From Amycolatopsis sp. WAC 01376 (GTDB taxonomy: Bacteria > Actinomycetota > Actinomycetes > Mycobacteriales > Pseudonocardiaceae), in assembly GCF_003947415.1 (NCBI RefSeq), contig NZ_QHKL01000011.1, positions 124,001-188,000 of the forward strand: DNA of 64,000 bases, in the 5' to 3' direction. Shown piece after piece: positions 18,747 through 27,361 of the stretch (positions are counted from its first letter, which is position 1; the number at the start of each line of letters is the position of its first letter). The translations under genes and the position numbers were made by a program. The notes below the pieces were generated by a model. It searched no databases and was not told the DNA's origin. It saw only the letters and a list, made by a program, of their open reading frames with translations.

Positions 18747-19385
18747 TCAGGTGGCCGGTTCCGCCGGGAAGGTGACTTGGAAGCCCAGCCCCCGCAGCAG
18801 CTGCGTGAGCATCGCCTTCGTGTTGGCCTTGGCGCGCTCGAGCAGGCCGGAGTGTTGCGCGGCCTCACCGATGCGTTTCTCCGCGGCGAGGTGGAACGGC
18901 CGCTGGTCCTGCACGGAAACCAGGCCGCCGAGCCGGTCGATCAGGCCGCGCTCCTGGCCGAAGACGTAGCTGCGTTCGTGGTCCAGATTGGGTTTCGCCA
19001 GTTTCGGCTCGGGCAGCCGCACCGCGACCGATCGCCGGTCTTCGGACACGGTCAGCGAATTCTCCACCAGTGGCCCGAAATCGACGTATGCGTCGACAGA
19101 CCCCGCCGCGACGAACAGGGTGCGCTCCCCGGCGATGCTCGCGGGCACCCACTTGACGTCCTTCTCGATGTCGACGACGACCTGGTAGTCGCCGACCGCC
19201 GCGTGATACTGGCTCAGGTCACGGACGGCCTGGAGCACCGCGGGCTGCGAGCGGTCCACAGTGGACGTTCCGAACGGGTCGAGCTTCGGCAGCAGCCCCG
19301 TGATCTGCAGTGCCGCCGCGACGATCAGGAGCCCCACCAGGCCGAACACCCCGAGACGCACCCAGCGTTTCTTCACGCCCACCAC
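18747..19385 (-). CDS. DUF4230-like membrane-anchored protein
   Basis: A 212-aa protein with one N-terminal transmembrane helix (WVRLGVFGLVGLLIVAAALQ). An extracytoplasmic domain follows with LQAVRDLSQYHAAVGDYQVV, ERTLFVAAGSVDAYVDF and SVAVRLPEPKLAKPNLDHER. The pattern matches DUF4230, whose function is unknown. The start is one of three clustered GTG codons (19385, 19382, 19376); 19385 has the best spacing from GGAGAGG. Transcribed away from the mannosyltransferase gene, sharing a 108-bp divergent promoter region. Confidence 0.75.
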   Translation of the reverse strand: MVGVKKRWVRLGVFGLVGLLIVAAALQITGLLPKLDPFGTSTVDRSQPAVLQAVRDLSQYHAAVGDYQVVVDIEKDVKWVPASIAGERTLFVAAGSVDAYVDFGPLVENSLTVSEDRRSVAVRLPEPKLAKPNLDHERSYVFGQERGLIDRLGGLVSVQDQRPFHLAAEKRIGEAAQHSGLLERAKANTKAMLTQLLRGLGFQVTFPAEPAT

Positions 19386-19493
19386 CGCCTCTCCAGCGCG
19401 TGGAGTACCCGGCGGACGCGGCCCCGAAGCGTCGCGGCCGGTTTCCCGTACGTTCGGCGGAACCGGATTCCGCACTTGGAGTAGCTTGGCCGC

Positions 19494-20933
19494 ATGCAGA
19501 ACGTCTTGCCCGCGCCGGAGAAGACCGGGCTGAACATCTCGGCGTTGCACTGGGCGGGTTTCCTCGGAATCGCCGTGCTCGTGCTGGTCACGTCCGGGAT
19601 CGGCCTGCCCTCGGTGCTGGTGGTCGCACTGGGCGTCGCCGGGATGGCCACCCTGGTGCTGTCCTGGCTCGGCATCGGACGGCTCGCCGCCGGATTGCCC
19701 GAGCGGCGGCTGTACTGGATCGCGGTCTCCTGGTGCGCGCCGCTGCTGGTCGCGCGCCCGCTGTTCAGCGGCGACATCAACAGCTACCTGGCGCAGGGCC
19801 TGATCGCGGCCAAGGGGTTCGACACCTATCTCGTGGGTCCGGCCGAGGCGCTCGGCGCCGATTCGCCGGTGACACTCGCGGTGAGCCACTACTGGCGGGA
19901 CACACCCGCGCCGTACGGTCCGGCGTTCGTCGCGCTGGCCCGCGCGATCGCCCACGTCGCCGGGGACGCCTTCGTGCCGACAGTGCTGCTGCACCGGCTG
20001 CTGGGGCTGATCGGCATCGTGCTGATGGCCTGGGCGCTCCCCCGGCTCGCCCGGCGCGCCGGGGTTTCGCCGTCGATCGCGCTGTGGCTCGCCCTGCTCA
20101 ACCCGCTGGTCCTGTGGCACGTCGTGGCGGGCGTGCACAACGACGGGCTCATGGTCGGGCTGATGGTCGCCGGGCTGGAACTCGTCCTCATGGGCGCGGC
20201 GAAGACCGGCGCGGCCCGGCCGGCGCTGATCGCGGCCGGCGTGATCGCGGTGAGCGCCGCCGCGAACATCAAGATCGTGGCCGTCGCGGGTCTGCTGTTC
20301 GTCGGCATCGACCTGTTCCGCCGGGCGACGCCCGCGGGCCGGGCGGCGGTGGCGCTCGGACTGCCCGCCGGATTCGCCGCCGTCACGGTGGCGATCTCAC
20401 TCGGCAGCGGGCTCGGTTTCGGCTGGGTCCGGGTGCTTTCCGGGGTTTCCGGCCAGGTCCACAGCTGGATGGCGCCCACCAACGAACTCGGCTTCCTCGT
20501 CGGCGGGGTGGGCAAGATCTTCGGGGCGGACCTCACCGACGGCGCGATCAAGGTGTTCTCGCTCGTCGGCGCGATCCTCGGTCTCGCCGTCGGTGCCAGG
20601 CTCCTGTGGCTCACGTACCGGGAAAAGCTGCACCCGCTCTACGGCGCGGGCCTGACTTTCGCCGCGATGCTGGTGCTCGGCCCGGTCGTGCAGCCGTGGT
20701 ATCTCCTGTGGACGGTCGCGCTGCTGGCCGTCAGCCTCACGACCGGCCGCGGACGCTGGATCCTCGCGGGTGTCAGCGCGGTGTTCGGTGTCCTGCTCCC
20801 GCCCGCCAACGGTGGCGCCGTGTCGCTGGCACTGGGTTACTTGATCGCCGTCGTGCTCATCGGCGGCACTTTGTTCTTGCTCAACCGGAAGGGCCTCTTG
20901 CCGGAGATCAGGTTCCGCAAGAGCCGGACGTAG
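19494..20933 (+). CDS. Polyprenol-phosphomannose-dependent alpha-1,6-mannosyltransferase (MptA/MptB-like)
   Basis: A 479-aa GT-C membrane glycosyltransferase with around twelve helices. The first extracytoplasmic loop has PLFSGDINSYLAQGLI and a DTPAPYGPAFV segment, both characteristic of the mycobacterial and corynebacterial MptA/MptB group that builds the lipomannan backbone. NPLVLWHVVAGVHNDGLMVG is a second typical block. Amycolatopsis relatives make truncated lipoarabinomannan-like glycans, which fits. The ATG lies 6 nt after TAGCTT, suggesting a leaderless transcript. The 3' end overlaps the convergent SRPBCC gene by 97 bp. Confidence 0.88.
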   Translation: MQNVLPAPEKTGLNISALHWAGFLGIAVLVLVTSGIGLPSVLVVALGVAGMATLVLSWLGIGRLAAGLPERRLYWIAVSWCAPLLVARPLFSGDINSYLAQGLIAAKGFDTYLVGPAEALGADSPVTLAVSHYWRDTPAPYGPAFVALARAIAHVAGDAFVPTVLLHRLLGLIGIVLMAWALPRLARRAGVSPSIALWLALLNPLVLWHVVAGVHNDGLMVGLMVAGLELVLMGAAKTGAARPALIAAGVIAVSAAANIKIVAVAGLLFVGIDLFRRATPAGRAAVALGLPAGFAAVTVAISLGSGLGFGWVRVLSGVSGQVHSWMAPTNELGFLVGGVGKIFGADLTDGAIKVFSLVGAILGLAVGARLLWLTYREKLHPLYGAGLTFAAMLVLGPVVQPWYLLWTVALLAVSLTTGRGRWILAGVSAVFGVLLPPANGGAVSLALGYLIAVVLIGGTLFLLNRKGLLPEIRFRKSRT

Positions 20934-21382
20934 AGGCTCCATCGCGCGGGCTTCTCGACCGTGCCGGTGAGTTCCCGCTCGGCACGGTCGAGGCAGTCTT
21001 CCAGCAGCGCGTCGTGCATCGGCCGCCACAGCAGCGGATAGGTGAACCACGCCGGATGCCGAAGCCGCAGCACCATGAGGTGTGCGAGTTCGGTCTCGCC
21101 TTTTTCCGTCGCACGCAAGGTGAATTCGTGGAACCCGTCGAAGCCGCGGGGCGCGGTGAACCTGAACCGCACGGATCTCCCTGGTTCGTAGGACTCCACG
21201 TGGTACCGCACCGGTCCGTGCCCGCCGACGGCTCCCACCCCGAGTGGCCGGTCGAACCGCAACGGCGGCCACGCGTCGACGGGCCAGAGCTTGTCGCCGT
21301 CCGCGGAAAGAGTGTCGATCAGCGCGCCGGCGCGCTCCCGCGGCACGTCGACGATCCGGTGATGCCTGTTCCACACGCGCAT
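20837..21382 (-). CDS. SRPBCC family protein
   Basis: A 181-aa START-like protein: VWNRHHRIVDVPRERAGALI, then SYEPGRSVRFRFTAPRGFDG, then HLMVLRLRHPAWFTYPLLWR. No catalytic residues can be assigned. ATG 21382 follows GGGAGGCGCG. Divergent from the TetR regulator with an imperfect inverted repeat in the 59-bp gap, so it is probably that regulator's target. It overlaps the mannosyltransferase tail by 97 bp. Confidence 0.78.
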   Translation of the reverse strand: MRVWNRHHRIVDVPRERAGALIDTLSADGDKLWPVDAWPPLRFDRPLGVGAVGGHGPVRYHVESYEPGRSVRFRFTAPRGFDGFHEFTLRATEKGETELAHLMVLRLRHPAWFTYPLLWRPMHDALLEDCLDRAERELTGTVEKPARWSLYVRLLRNLISGKRPFRLSKNKVPPMSTTAIK

Positions 21383-21398
21383 CGCGCCTCCCAGTTCT

Positions 21399-21437
21399 AG
21401 AGACCTTCCCCTAAAACCATAGTAGAGGATAGTCTCT
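21399..21437. promoter_or_regulatory. Candidate TetR operator
   Basis: AGAGACCTTCCCCT (21399-21412) and AGAGGATAGTCTCT (21424-21437) are inverted with 11 of 14 positions matching. They span the divergent promoter region of the SRPBCC and TetR genes. TAGTCT (21431-21436) sits a few bases before the TetR ATG as a probable -10. Confidence 0.5.
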
Positions 21438-21441
21438 GAAA

Positions 21442-22023
21442 ATGGGACGGCCACCGCGGCACACCGCCGACGACTTCCTCGACGCCGCCGTGCGGATCTT
21501 CGCCGCCGAAGGGATCGCCGGGGTGACCATGTCTGCCGTCGCCCGCGAGGTCGGCGCGCCGAGCGGGTCGATCTACCATCGCTTCCCCGGACGTCCGGCG
21601 CTGCTCGCCGCCGTGTGGCTCCGCACGGTGACCCGCTTCCAGCAGGGCTATCTCGAAGCCCTCGAACAGGAACCGGTCACCGAGGCGGCCGTCGAAGCCG
21701 CGGCACAGGTCGTCCGCTGGTGCCGCGCTCATCCCGCCGAGGGGAAACTGCTCTACGCGGGCCGCGGCGCACTCGGCGTCGACGACTGGAGCACCGAGGA
21801 CCGCGCCCGCGTCGGAGACGCCGACCGCCGCCTCGAAACGGCGATCACGAAGGTCGTGCGACGGCTGCGCCCGCTGACCGGCCGGAGCACGGACGAACTG
21901 ATGCTGGCCCTCGTGGACCTCCCGTACGCCGCGGTGCGGCGACATCTCGACAGGGGCGACGCGCCGCCACCGCGCACCGTCGACCTGGTGGCCAAGACGA
22001 CCCGGACCCTGCTGACCGGCTGA
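21442..22023 (+). CDS. TetR/AcrR-family regulator
   Basis: A 193-aa repressor with the N-terminal HTH: FLDAAVRIFAAEGIAGVTMS then VGAPSGSIYHRFPGRPALL. The C-terminal ligand domain is unspecific. The ATG lies about 5 nt downstream of the -10-like TAGTCT, so the transcript is probably leaderless. It likely represses the divergent SRPBCC gene and itself. Confidence 0.88.
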   Translation: MGRPPRHTADDFLDAAVRIFAAEGIAGVTMSAVAREVGAPSGSIYHRFPGRPALLAAVWLRTVTRFQQGYLEALEQEPVTEAAVEAAAQVVRWCRAHPAEGKLLYAGRGALGVDDWSTEDRARVGDADRRLETAITKVVRRLRPLTGRSTDELMLALVDLPYAAVRRHLDRGDAPPPRTVDLVAKTTRTLLTG

Positions 22024-22111
22024 CCGGCCGTGGTGGTGACCCTCGTCAAACCCGCGGGCGCCCTCGCCGACGGTGTGCCATCCTAGTCGTGGAACCTCGT
22101 GATCGAGGTCC

Positions 22112-22155
22112 CCGGACGAGTGGGTGCCGTACCCGGCCAGCGACAAGACGGCACT
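22112..22155 (+). promoter_or_regulatory. Guanidine-III (ykkC-III) riboswitch
   Basis: The stretch CCGGACGAG...GTGCCGTACCCGG...GACAAGACGGCAC reproduces the class III guanidine aptamer almost base for base. P1 is CCGG (22112-22115) with the CCGG at 22133-22136. P2 is GTGCCGT (22124-22130) with ACGGCAC (22148-22154). The invariant ACGAG and GACAAGACGG segments that form the pseudoknot and ligand pocket are present. It ends a few bases before the Shine-Dalgarno (TTGGAG) of an SMR gene, so it probably controls translation. Confidence 0.9.
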
Positions 22156-22168
22156 CTTGGAGCGCGTC

Positions 22169-22483
22169 ATGTCGTGGCTTGTCCTGATCGTTTCGGGTGT
22201 GCTGGAAGCCGTGTGGGCCACCGCCCTCGGCAAATCCGAAGGGTTGTCCCGGCCGGTACCGTCGGTGATCTTCGGCGTCACGCTGGTGGCGAGCATGGTG
22301 GGGCTCGCCTACGCGATGAAGGATCTCCCCGTCGGCACCGCCTACGCGGTCTGGGTCGGGATCGGAGCTTCGCTCACCGTCGCCTACGGCATGTGGTCGG
22401 GCGCGGAAACCGTTTCGGTGGCCCGAATTCTGCTGATCGTGGGGATCGTGGCCTGTGTCGTTGGCCTGAAAGTCCTGCACTGA
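22169..22483 (+). CDS. gdx: Guanidinium exporter of the SMR family (Gdx/SugE-type)
   Basis: A 104-aa protein with four transmembrane helices. Glu13 in SGVLEAVWA is the coupling carboxylate of SMR transporters. PVGTAYAVWVGIGA is the Gdx-type signature, as opposed to the EmrE-type drug exporters. It exchanges guanidinium for protons and works as an antiparallel dimer. The gene lies directly behind a guanidine-III riboswitch, which fixes the physiological substrate more firmly than the protein alone. ATG 22169 is preceded by TTGGAG. Confidence 0.92.
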   Translation: MSWLVLIVSGVLEAVWATALGKSEGLSRPVPSVIFGVTLVASMVGLAYAMKDLPVGTAYAVWVGIGASLTVAYGMWSGAETVSVARILLIVGIVACVVGLKVLH

Positions 22484-22504
22484 GCCGGATTCGCCGCGGC
22501 AGCG

Positions 22505-22561
22505 GTGCGCCCAATGTGGCATTGGGGTCGCTCAACGTCCCCAATGCCACATTGGGCGCAC
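22505..22561. terminator. Perfect 23-bp inverted repeat after gdx
   Basis: GTGCGCCCAATGTGGCATTG plus GGG (22505-22527) pairs exactly with 22539-22561 around an 11-nt loop. Located 22 bp after the gdx stop in a convergent gap, it probably ends that transcript. The AT-containing arms differ from the C-rich family elsewhere. Confidence 0.75.
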
Positions 22562-22580
22562 CCCCAATCACGAAAAGGAA

Positions 22581-22614
22581 CCGCCCCCGACGCACGGACG
22601 ACGTCGGGGGCGGT
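22581..22614 (-). terminator. Intrinsic terminator of the protease gene
   Basis: CCGCCCCCGACG (22581-22592) and CGTCGGGGGCGG (22602-22613) form a 12-bp stem. Read on the minus strand, the stem is followed by TTCCTTTTCG. It lies 45 bp beyond the protease stop at 22659. Confidence 0.75.
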
Positions 22615-22658
22615 CGAGTCCGGGCGCACCCCTGCGTGTGGCCCGGACGGCTAGGCGG

Positions 22659-23984
22659 TCAGGCGCGCGCCCAAAGCGCTGGGACGTTCGGCGGCTCCCA
22701 ACCTGCCTGTGCGGTGTGGCCCTGGAGGGCCCGGTACGACGCACCGCCGTAAGTCACCGTCGCGCCGACGGCGTAGGTGGTGCCCGCCGCCCAGGTTCCG
22801 CCGGGCGGGTTGTTCGACGTCGTGGTGGTCGGCGTCGTGCTGGACGGCGGGTTCGATCCCGAGGTCACCAGGCGCAGGTTGTAGACGCTCAGGATCTCCG
22901 AGATCGGCTGGAAGTAGAACGTGCCACCCGAGCTGCAGTTGCCGGAACCGCCGGAGGTGACACCCTGCGCCTGGTCACCCGCGAGCCACGAGCCGCCGGA
23001 GTCGCCCGGTTCGGCGCAGGCGTTGGTCCGGGTGAGGCCGGAAACGGTGCCCTGCGGGTAGTTCACCGAGGCGTTCTTCTGCTGGATGGTGCCGCAGTGC
23101 CAGCCCGTCGTGGAACCGGAACGGCAGACCGACGCGCCGACCGCGGCCTCCTGCGAGCCCGCCACCGGCACGGTGCCCGGGTAGCGGTTCACCAGCGGAC
23201 GCGGGGTGTTGCCCGCGTCCACGCGGACCCATCCGTAGTCGTTGCCGGGGAAGCTGGAGCCCGCGACGCTCCCGCTCGGGTTCGAGGTCCGCGTGCCGGT
23301 GGTGCCGCAGTGCCCGGCGGTCACGAAGCCGCCCTCGACCGAGAAACCGATCGAGCAGCGGCCCGAACCGAAGGTGTAGGCGTTGCCGCCGATGACGTCG
23401 ATCAGCGGAACGGGGCTTTCGGTGCTGGTCTCGACCCGCACGGCGTCGGCACGCACGCCGGACGCGGTCGCCCACGACTTCGCGGCGGCTTCGGTGCCCG
23501 TGGTGGCCAGGACGACGATCGAGTTGGTGACGGCGTCGACGTACCAGCCGGGCACGGTCTTCGGCGCGCTGGTTCCCTTGGCGTCCAACGACAGCTTCGC
23601 CGCGTCGAGCTGAGCGGCACTCCGCGCGACGGTCTTCGGGGTCGCGCCCGCGGCACGCACGGTGCCCTCCAGCGCCGCGTCGGTGACCGCGACGGTCAGC
23701 GTGGTCCCGGTCGCGTCCAGCCAAGATCCGGCGTAGGACGAGCCGAGCCGGGTCTTGAGGTCGCTGTCGGCGCGAGCCGCCTTCTGCTCGACGGCGAGAC
23801 GGGTCCTCGCCTGGTCCGGGCTGATCTTCAGGTCGCGCGACAGGGCGGCGACGATCTCCGACTGGACCTGGTCGGCCGCGGGGGCGGTCTGGCCGGCGCT
23901 GGCGCTCGGTGTCAGCGCGACGGCCGTGACCAGGCCCGCGCCGGTAAGGGCCGCCGCGGCGGCCGCTACGATCTTTCGGTTCAT
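22659..23984 (-). CDS. Secreted S1 serine protease with chitin-binding domain (streptogrisin-type)
   Basis: A 441-aa preproprotein. The signal peptide ends near residue 30 (TPSASA). Residues ~40-190 are an alpha-lytic-protease-type propeptide. The mature protease starts near DVIGGNAYTF (196) and has the full triad: His225 in VTAGHCG, Asp249 in GNDYGWV, Ser329 in EPGDSGGSW. A Pro/Thr/Ser linker (378-395) leads to a small carbohydrate-binding module (396-441: TWAAGTTYAVGATVTYGG), of the family 5/12 type that binds chitin, as in Streptomyces griseus protease C. Likely a secreted digestive enzyme targeted to fungal or insect material. Confidence 0.93.
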   Translation of the reverse strand: MNRKIVAAAAAALTGAGLVTAVALTPSASAGQTAPAADQVQSEIVAALSRDLKISPDQARTRLAVEQKAARADSDLKTRLGSSYAGSWLDATGTTLTVAVTDAALEGTVRAAGATPKTVARSAAQLDAAKLSLDAKGTSAPKTVPGWYVDAVTNSIVVLATTGTEAAAKSWATASGVRADAVRVETSTESPVPLIDVIGGNAYTFGSGRCSIGFSVEGGFVTAGHCGTTGTRTSNPSGSVAGSSFPGNDYGWVRVDAGNTPRPLVNRYPGTVPVAGSQEAAVGASVCRSGSTTGWHCGTIQQKNASVNYPQGTVSGLTRTNACAEPGDSGGSWLAGDQAQGVTSGGSGNCSSGGTFYFQPISEILSVYNLRLVTSGSNPPSSTTPTTTTSNNPPGGTWAAGTTYAVGATVTYGGASYRALQGHTAQAGWEPPNVPALWARA

Positions 23985-24119
23985 TTCAGGCGTTTCCTCA
24001 CCGACGTTCCGGAAGAAGATCTCGTCCCAGACCGTACGAGGCACCTGCCGCAAAAGGTACATACCATTTAGGTCATATCCACGTCAGTGGACTGGACCTT
24101 TCAACGACTTCCGCGCAGG

Positions 24120-25103
24120 TCAGCGCACCCCTGCGTCCGTGTAGTCGACGCCATAACCCGGGTTCAACTCCAGGTACTTCGAGTAGGTCGGCCGCCGGTC
24201 GATCAGCTCGCCGTACACCGCGCGGGACAGGGCGATCATCTCCGCGGCGAAGGGGCCCATCTCCCCTCGATCCGACCAGCCGACAAGATTCCGCCAGCTC
24301 AGCGGGTTCCCCGCGATCGGGACCGCGACGATCCCCGGGATCTCATGGAACAGCGGCTGACACAACACCACCGCGTGTCCCGATTCGACCATCTCGATAC
24401 AGGTCAGCACATCGGTCTCGTACAGCGAACGCGGCGTGAACCCCGATCGCGCGCACGCGGAAGCGAAACAGTCGCCGAAGCATCCGTCGCCCGGCGTCGC
24501 ACACCACCGCTCGTCCGCGAGCTCACCGAGTTCCACCTCGCTCTGCTGCGCGCGCTCGTCCCGCGCCGACATCAGCACGAACACCGGATGATGCGCGAGC
24601 GTCCGCCAGCGGAGACCGGGCTCCGGCGGCGGCGCGGCGTCACCGCAGACACCGACGAAGGCGAAGTCCAGCGCGCCCTCCGCGGTCATGTCCGCGAGTT
24701 TGTTGGACGACCACGACGTATGCGTGGCGACGTGGATGTCGGGATGAGTGGTGCCGAGGCGCTGCAGGAGCGCCCCCAGCATCGGCCCCGTCGCCGAGCC
24801 GAGCCGCAGGGTCACCGGCTCACCGGTCCCGGCGTGCTGGGCGAGGCGCGCCGCCTCGTCGTGCAGGGACGACACGGCGGGGAGCACCATCTTGGCCCGC
24901 TCGAGGACGAGGAGACCGAGCGCGGTCGGCCTGGTGCCCGTGTGATCGCGCAGGAAGAGCTTCCCGCCGAGGGTCCGTTCGATGCGCTTCAGTTGTGCTG
25001 TCAGTGCAGGCTGCGCCATTCCGAGCGTGTTCGCCGCCTTGGTGATACTCCCGAGTTCGGCGATCGCGCACATGATGCGCAGGTGGCGCAGTTCCAGCTC
25101 CAT
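24120..25103 (-). CDS. LysR-family regulator
   Basis: A 327-aa protein with the N-terminal LysR HTH (LRHLRIMCAIAELGSITKAA, then LGMAQPALTAQLKRIERTLG) and a periplasmic-binding-like effector domain. Several cysteines (CVCGD, CATPGDGCFGDCF) are unusual for the family and could be redox- or metal-related, which is speculation. It is divergent from the membrane protein gene at 25264, with a 160-bp gap. Start ATG 25103 follows GAGGG. Confidence 0.87.
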   Translation of the reverse strand: MELELRHLRIMCAIAELGSITKAANTLGMAQPALTAQLKRIERTLGGKLFLRDHTGTRPTALGLLVLERAKMVLPAVSSLHDEAARLAQHAGTGEPVTLRLGSATGPMLGALLQRLGTTHPDIHVATHTSWSSNKLADMTAEGALDFAFVGVCGDAAPPPEPGLRWRTLAHHPVFVLMSARDERAQQSEVELGELADERWCATPGDGCFGDCFASACARSGFTPRSLYETDVLTCIEMVESGHAVVLCQPLFHEIPGIVAVPIAGNPLSWRNLVGWSDRGEMGPFAAEMIALSRAVYGELIDRRPTYSKYLELNPGYGVDYTDAGVR

Positions 25104-25263
25104 CCCTCTACGTTAGTAGACATAACTGGACTGGACCAGACAAACAAGTGGGCCAAATGGCTTCGTATCGGGTGGTTCGCGGGATGCCATCGATGTCAGG
25201 AATCCCGGACATGGCGGGCCACCGGCCGATATCGTCACCACGGAACGACGACGAGGGGGTTCG

Positions 25264-26028
25264 GTGGCGGACGAGCATGGACGGATCCGGCGATCGCTGG
25301 CGCGCGTGATCACCGACGACAATCTGGATCTGTACGTACTGGGCACCGTCGCACTGGTGTTCACCGTTCTCGGCGCGACCGGGATCTCGGACGTCAAAAC
25401 GCTTTCGTCCGTGGTGACGGCGTTGCTCGCCCTGCTCGCCTTCTCCCAGATCCGCTCGCGGCGGCTGACCGAACAGGTCCGCGACGCCAACCGCGGCGGC
25501 CCGGCGGCGTTCTTCGAATCGGAATTCCCGGCGGATCTCATCTCCCGGCGCGCGACGGCCTTCGACATCCTGCTCATCGGCCATTCCATGACCAGGACCG
25601 TGCAGGGCATGCGCAGTGACATCCGGTCGATCCTCGAAGCGGGCGGACGGATCCGGGTCCTGGTGCTCGATCCGACCGACGAAGAGCTCGTCGCCATCGC
25701 CGATCGCCGGATTTCCCAAAGCCTCGGGCAGGGGCGGCTGCGGCAGCGGATCCTCGCGACCCTGGACGAACTGACCTCCTTGAAGAGCAGGACGAGCGGC
25801 AGGCTGGAGATCCGGGTTTCGTCACGGATCTCCTCCGCGGGCTTCAACTGTCTCGACGTCTCCAGCAAACGCGGACTGATCTGCGTCCAGCACTACGAAT
25901 ACCGGCCGTCCGGTGAAGCCTCACCGGTGTTCACAGTGGAACCGAAGGACGCGCCTTGGTACCGGCATTTCGCCGACGAGGCGGAACGGCTGTGGGAGGA
26001 CGGCACGCCCTGGCCGCCGGCGGAATAG
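25264..26028 (+). CDS. Two-helix membrane protein with PLD-like cytoplasmic domain, unknown function
   Basis: A 254-aa protein not recognised as a named family. Residues ~20-62 hold two hydrophobic helices (LDLYVLGTVALVFTVLGATG; VTALLALLAFSQI). The soluble part has ILLIGHSMTRTVQ, GGRIRVLVLDPTDEELVAI and a C-terminal WYRHFADEAERLWEDG. These recall phospholipase-D-like domains such as DUF5919, which often pair with regulators or defence modules in actinobacteria. No HKD motif is intact. GTG 25264 follows GAGGGGG. The role is unknown. Confidence 0.7.
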   Translation: MADEHGRIRRSLARVITDDNLDLYVLGTVALVFTVLGATGISDVKTLSSVVTALLALLAFSQIRSRRLTEQVRDANRGGPAAFFESEFPADLISRRATAFDILLIGHSMTRTVQGMRSDIRSILEAGGRIRVLVLDPTDEELVAIADRRISQSLGQGRLRQRILATLDELTSLKSRTSGRLEIRVSSRISSAGFNCLDVSSKRGLICVQHYEYRPSGEASPVFTVEPKDAPWYRHFADEAERLWEDGTPWPPAE

Positions 26029-26082
26029 GTTGGCGTGCCGGTAGCCAGTTCGGTGCGCCAGCCGAGCGGAAGCACCTAGCCG

Positions 26083-27270
26083 TCAAGACCTCTTCGACTT
26101 GCGGTTCAGGAACGCCGACGCCCCGACACCGTGCGCCGCGACGCTCGCCAGCACCGTCACCGCCATGACGCTCAACGCGATGTCCGCCGCGTCCCCGTCG
26201 AGCGAGTTGAAGGCCAGCAACCCGAACACGATCGACGCCGCGCCGCGCGGGGCCAGCAGGCCGATGGTCATCCGGTCCCGCCAGCGGAAATCCGTCCGCA
26301 GCAAGGTGATCAGCACCGGGATCAGCCGGGCGACGGTCAGCGCGACGACGCTGACGATCACCACGCCCCAGGTGAGGCCGAAGGACAGCACCAGCACCGC
26401 GGTGCTGCCGAAGACGAACCACATCAGCAGCCCGCACAGCGAACTGACGTCCTCGGCCAGCCCGAGTTCGTCTTCGCTCGGGTGCCGGGCGGTCTTGTAG
26501 GCGATCCCGCAGATGAACGCGGCCACGAAGCCGTTGCCGCCGATCGCGACGGCGGCGGTGTAGGTCAGCAGCGGCAACGCGACGGCGGCGACCCGCGCGG
26601 AATGCCGCGTCGACCAGCCGTGCTTGCCGGTCACGTTCATCGCCACCGCGGCCACCGCGCCGATGACGGAGCCCGCCAGTACGGCGAGCAGCGCCGCAGG
26701 GATCGCGGTCTGCAGTGCCTCGCCCGGGGTGTTCGCCTGGTGGTGGCTCCCCGCGAGGGTGAGCGCGAAGATGAACACCGGGGCGACGACGCCGTCGTTG
26801 TAGCCGCTTTCGACGTTCAGCAGATGCCGCACGCGTTCGGGCACCCGGACGTCGTGCACCACCGAGGTCGCGGGCGCGAAATCCGTGGGCGCGATGATGC
26901 AGGCGATCAGCAGCACCACCGTCCAGCCGATGCCCGGCAGCACCAGCAGGCCGACGCCCATGACGATCAGGATCGTCAGCGGCAGGGCGATCAGCAGCAG
27001 CCGCACCGCGGTCTTGGCGTCATGACCGAGATAGCCGCCCTTGACCGCGGTGGCGTCCACGAACAGCAGCAGCGCGAGGATCAGTTCCGCCGCGTTGAGG
27101 GCGATCTCGGTGTTGAGTCCGTTGCCGAGGTCGTTGCGGGTGCTGAACCCGATCGCCAGCCCGGCCGCGACCATCGCCATCGGCGCGGTGATCTGCCACC
27201 GTTCCAGCCGGGCCGCGGTCATCGTCCAGGCCAGCACGACGACCGCGCCGACGAGCACGCTCTGGATCAT
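26083..27270 (-). CDS. CPA1/NhaP-type cation:proton antiporter
   Basis: A 395-aa membrane protein. Motifs include CIIAPTDFAPATSVV (TD motif) and LNVESGYNDGVVAPVFI with the ion-binding ND pair. It exchanges monovalent cations for protons. Distinct from the antiporter at 16.9 kb in both motif context and length. It begins 48 bp after a 14-bp hairpin that closes the SecDF gene, so it likely has its own transcript. Confidence 0.9.
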   Translation of the reverse strand: MIQSVLVGAVVVLAWTMTAARLERWQITAPMAMVAAGLAIGFSTRNDLGNGLNTEIALNAAELILALLLFVDATAVKGGYLGHDAKTAVRLLLIALPLTILIVMGVGLLVLPGIGWTVVLLIACIIAPTDFAPATSVVHDVRVPERVRHLLNVESGYNDGVVAPVFIFALTLAGSHHQANTPGEALQTAIPAALLAVLAGSVIGAVAAVAMNVTGKHGWSTRHSARVAAVALPLLTYTAAVAIGGNGFVAAFICGIAYKTARHPSEDELGLAEDVSSLCGLLMWFVFGSTAVLVLSFGLTWGVVIVSVVALTVARLIPVLITLLRTDFRWRDRMTIGLLAPRGAASIVFGLLAFNSLDGDAADIALSVMAVTVLASVAAHGVGASAFLNRKSKRS

Positions 27271-27280
27271 CTACCCGCCC

Positions 27281-27318
27281 CTCGTTCCCGGTGGAACTCC
27301 CCTGCCACCGGGAACGAG
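27281..27318 (-). terminator. Hairpin terminator after secDF
   Basis: CTCGTTCCCGGTGG (27281-27294) and CCACCGGGAACGAG (27305-27318) form a perfect 14-bp stem with a 10-nt loop. It lies between the secDF stop and the antiporter start, both on the minus strand; no U-tract is seen. Confidence 0.6.
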
Positions 27319-27361
27319 CATAGGGCCGGGCGCGGCACGACGGTCCACAAAGGAACGTCGA

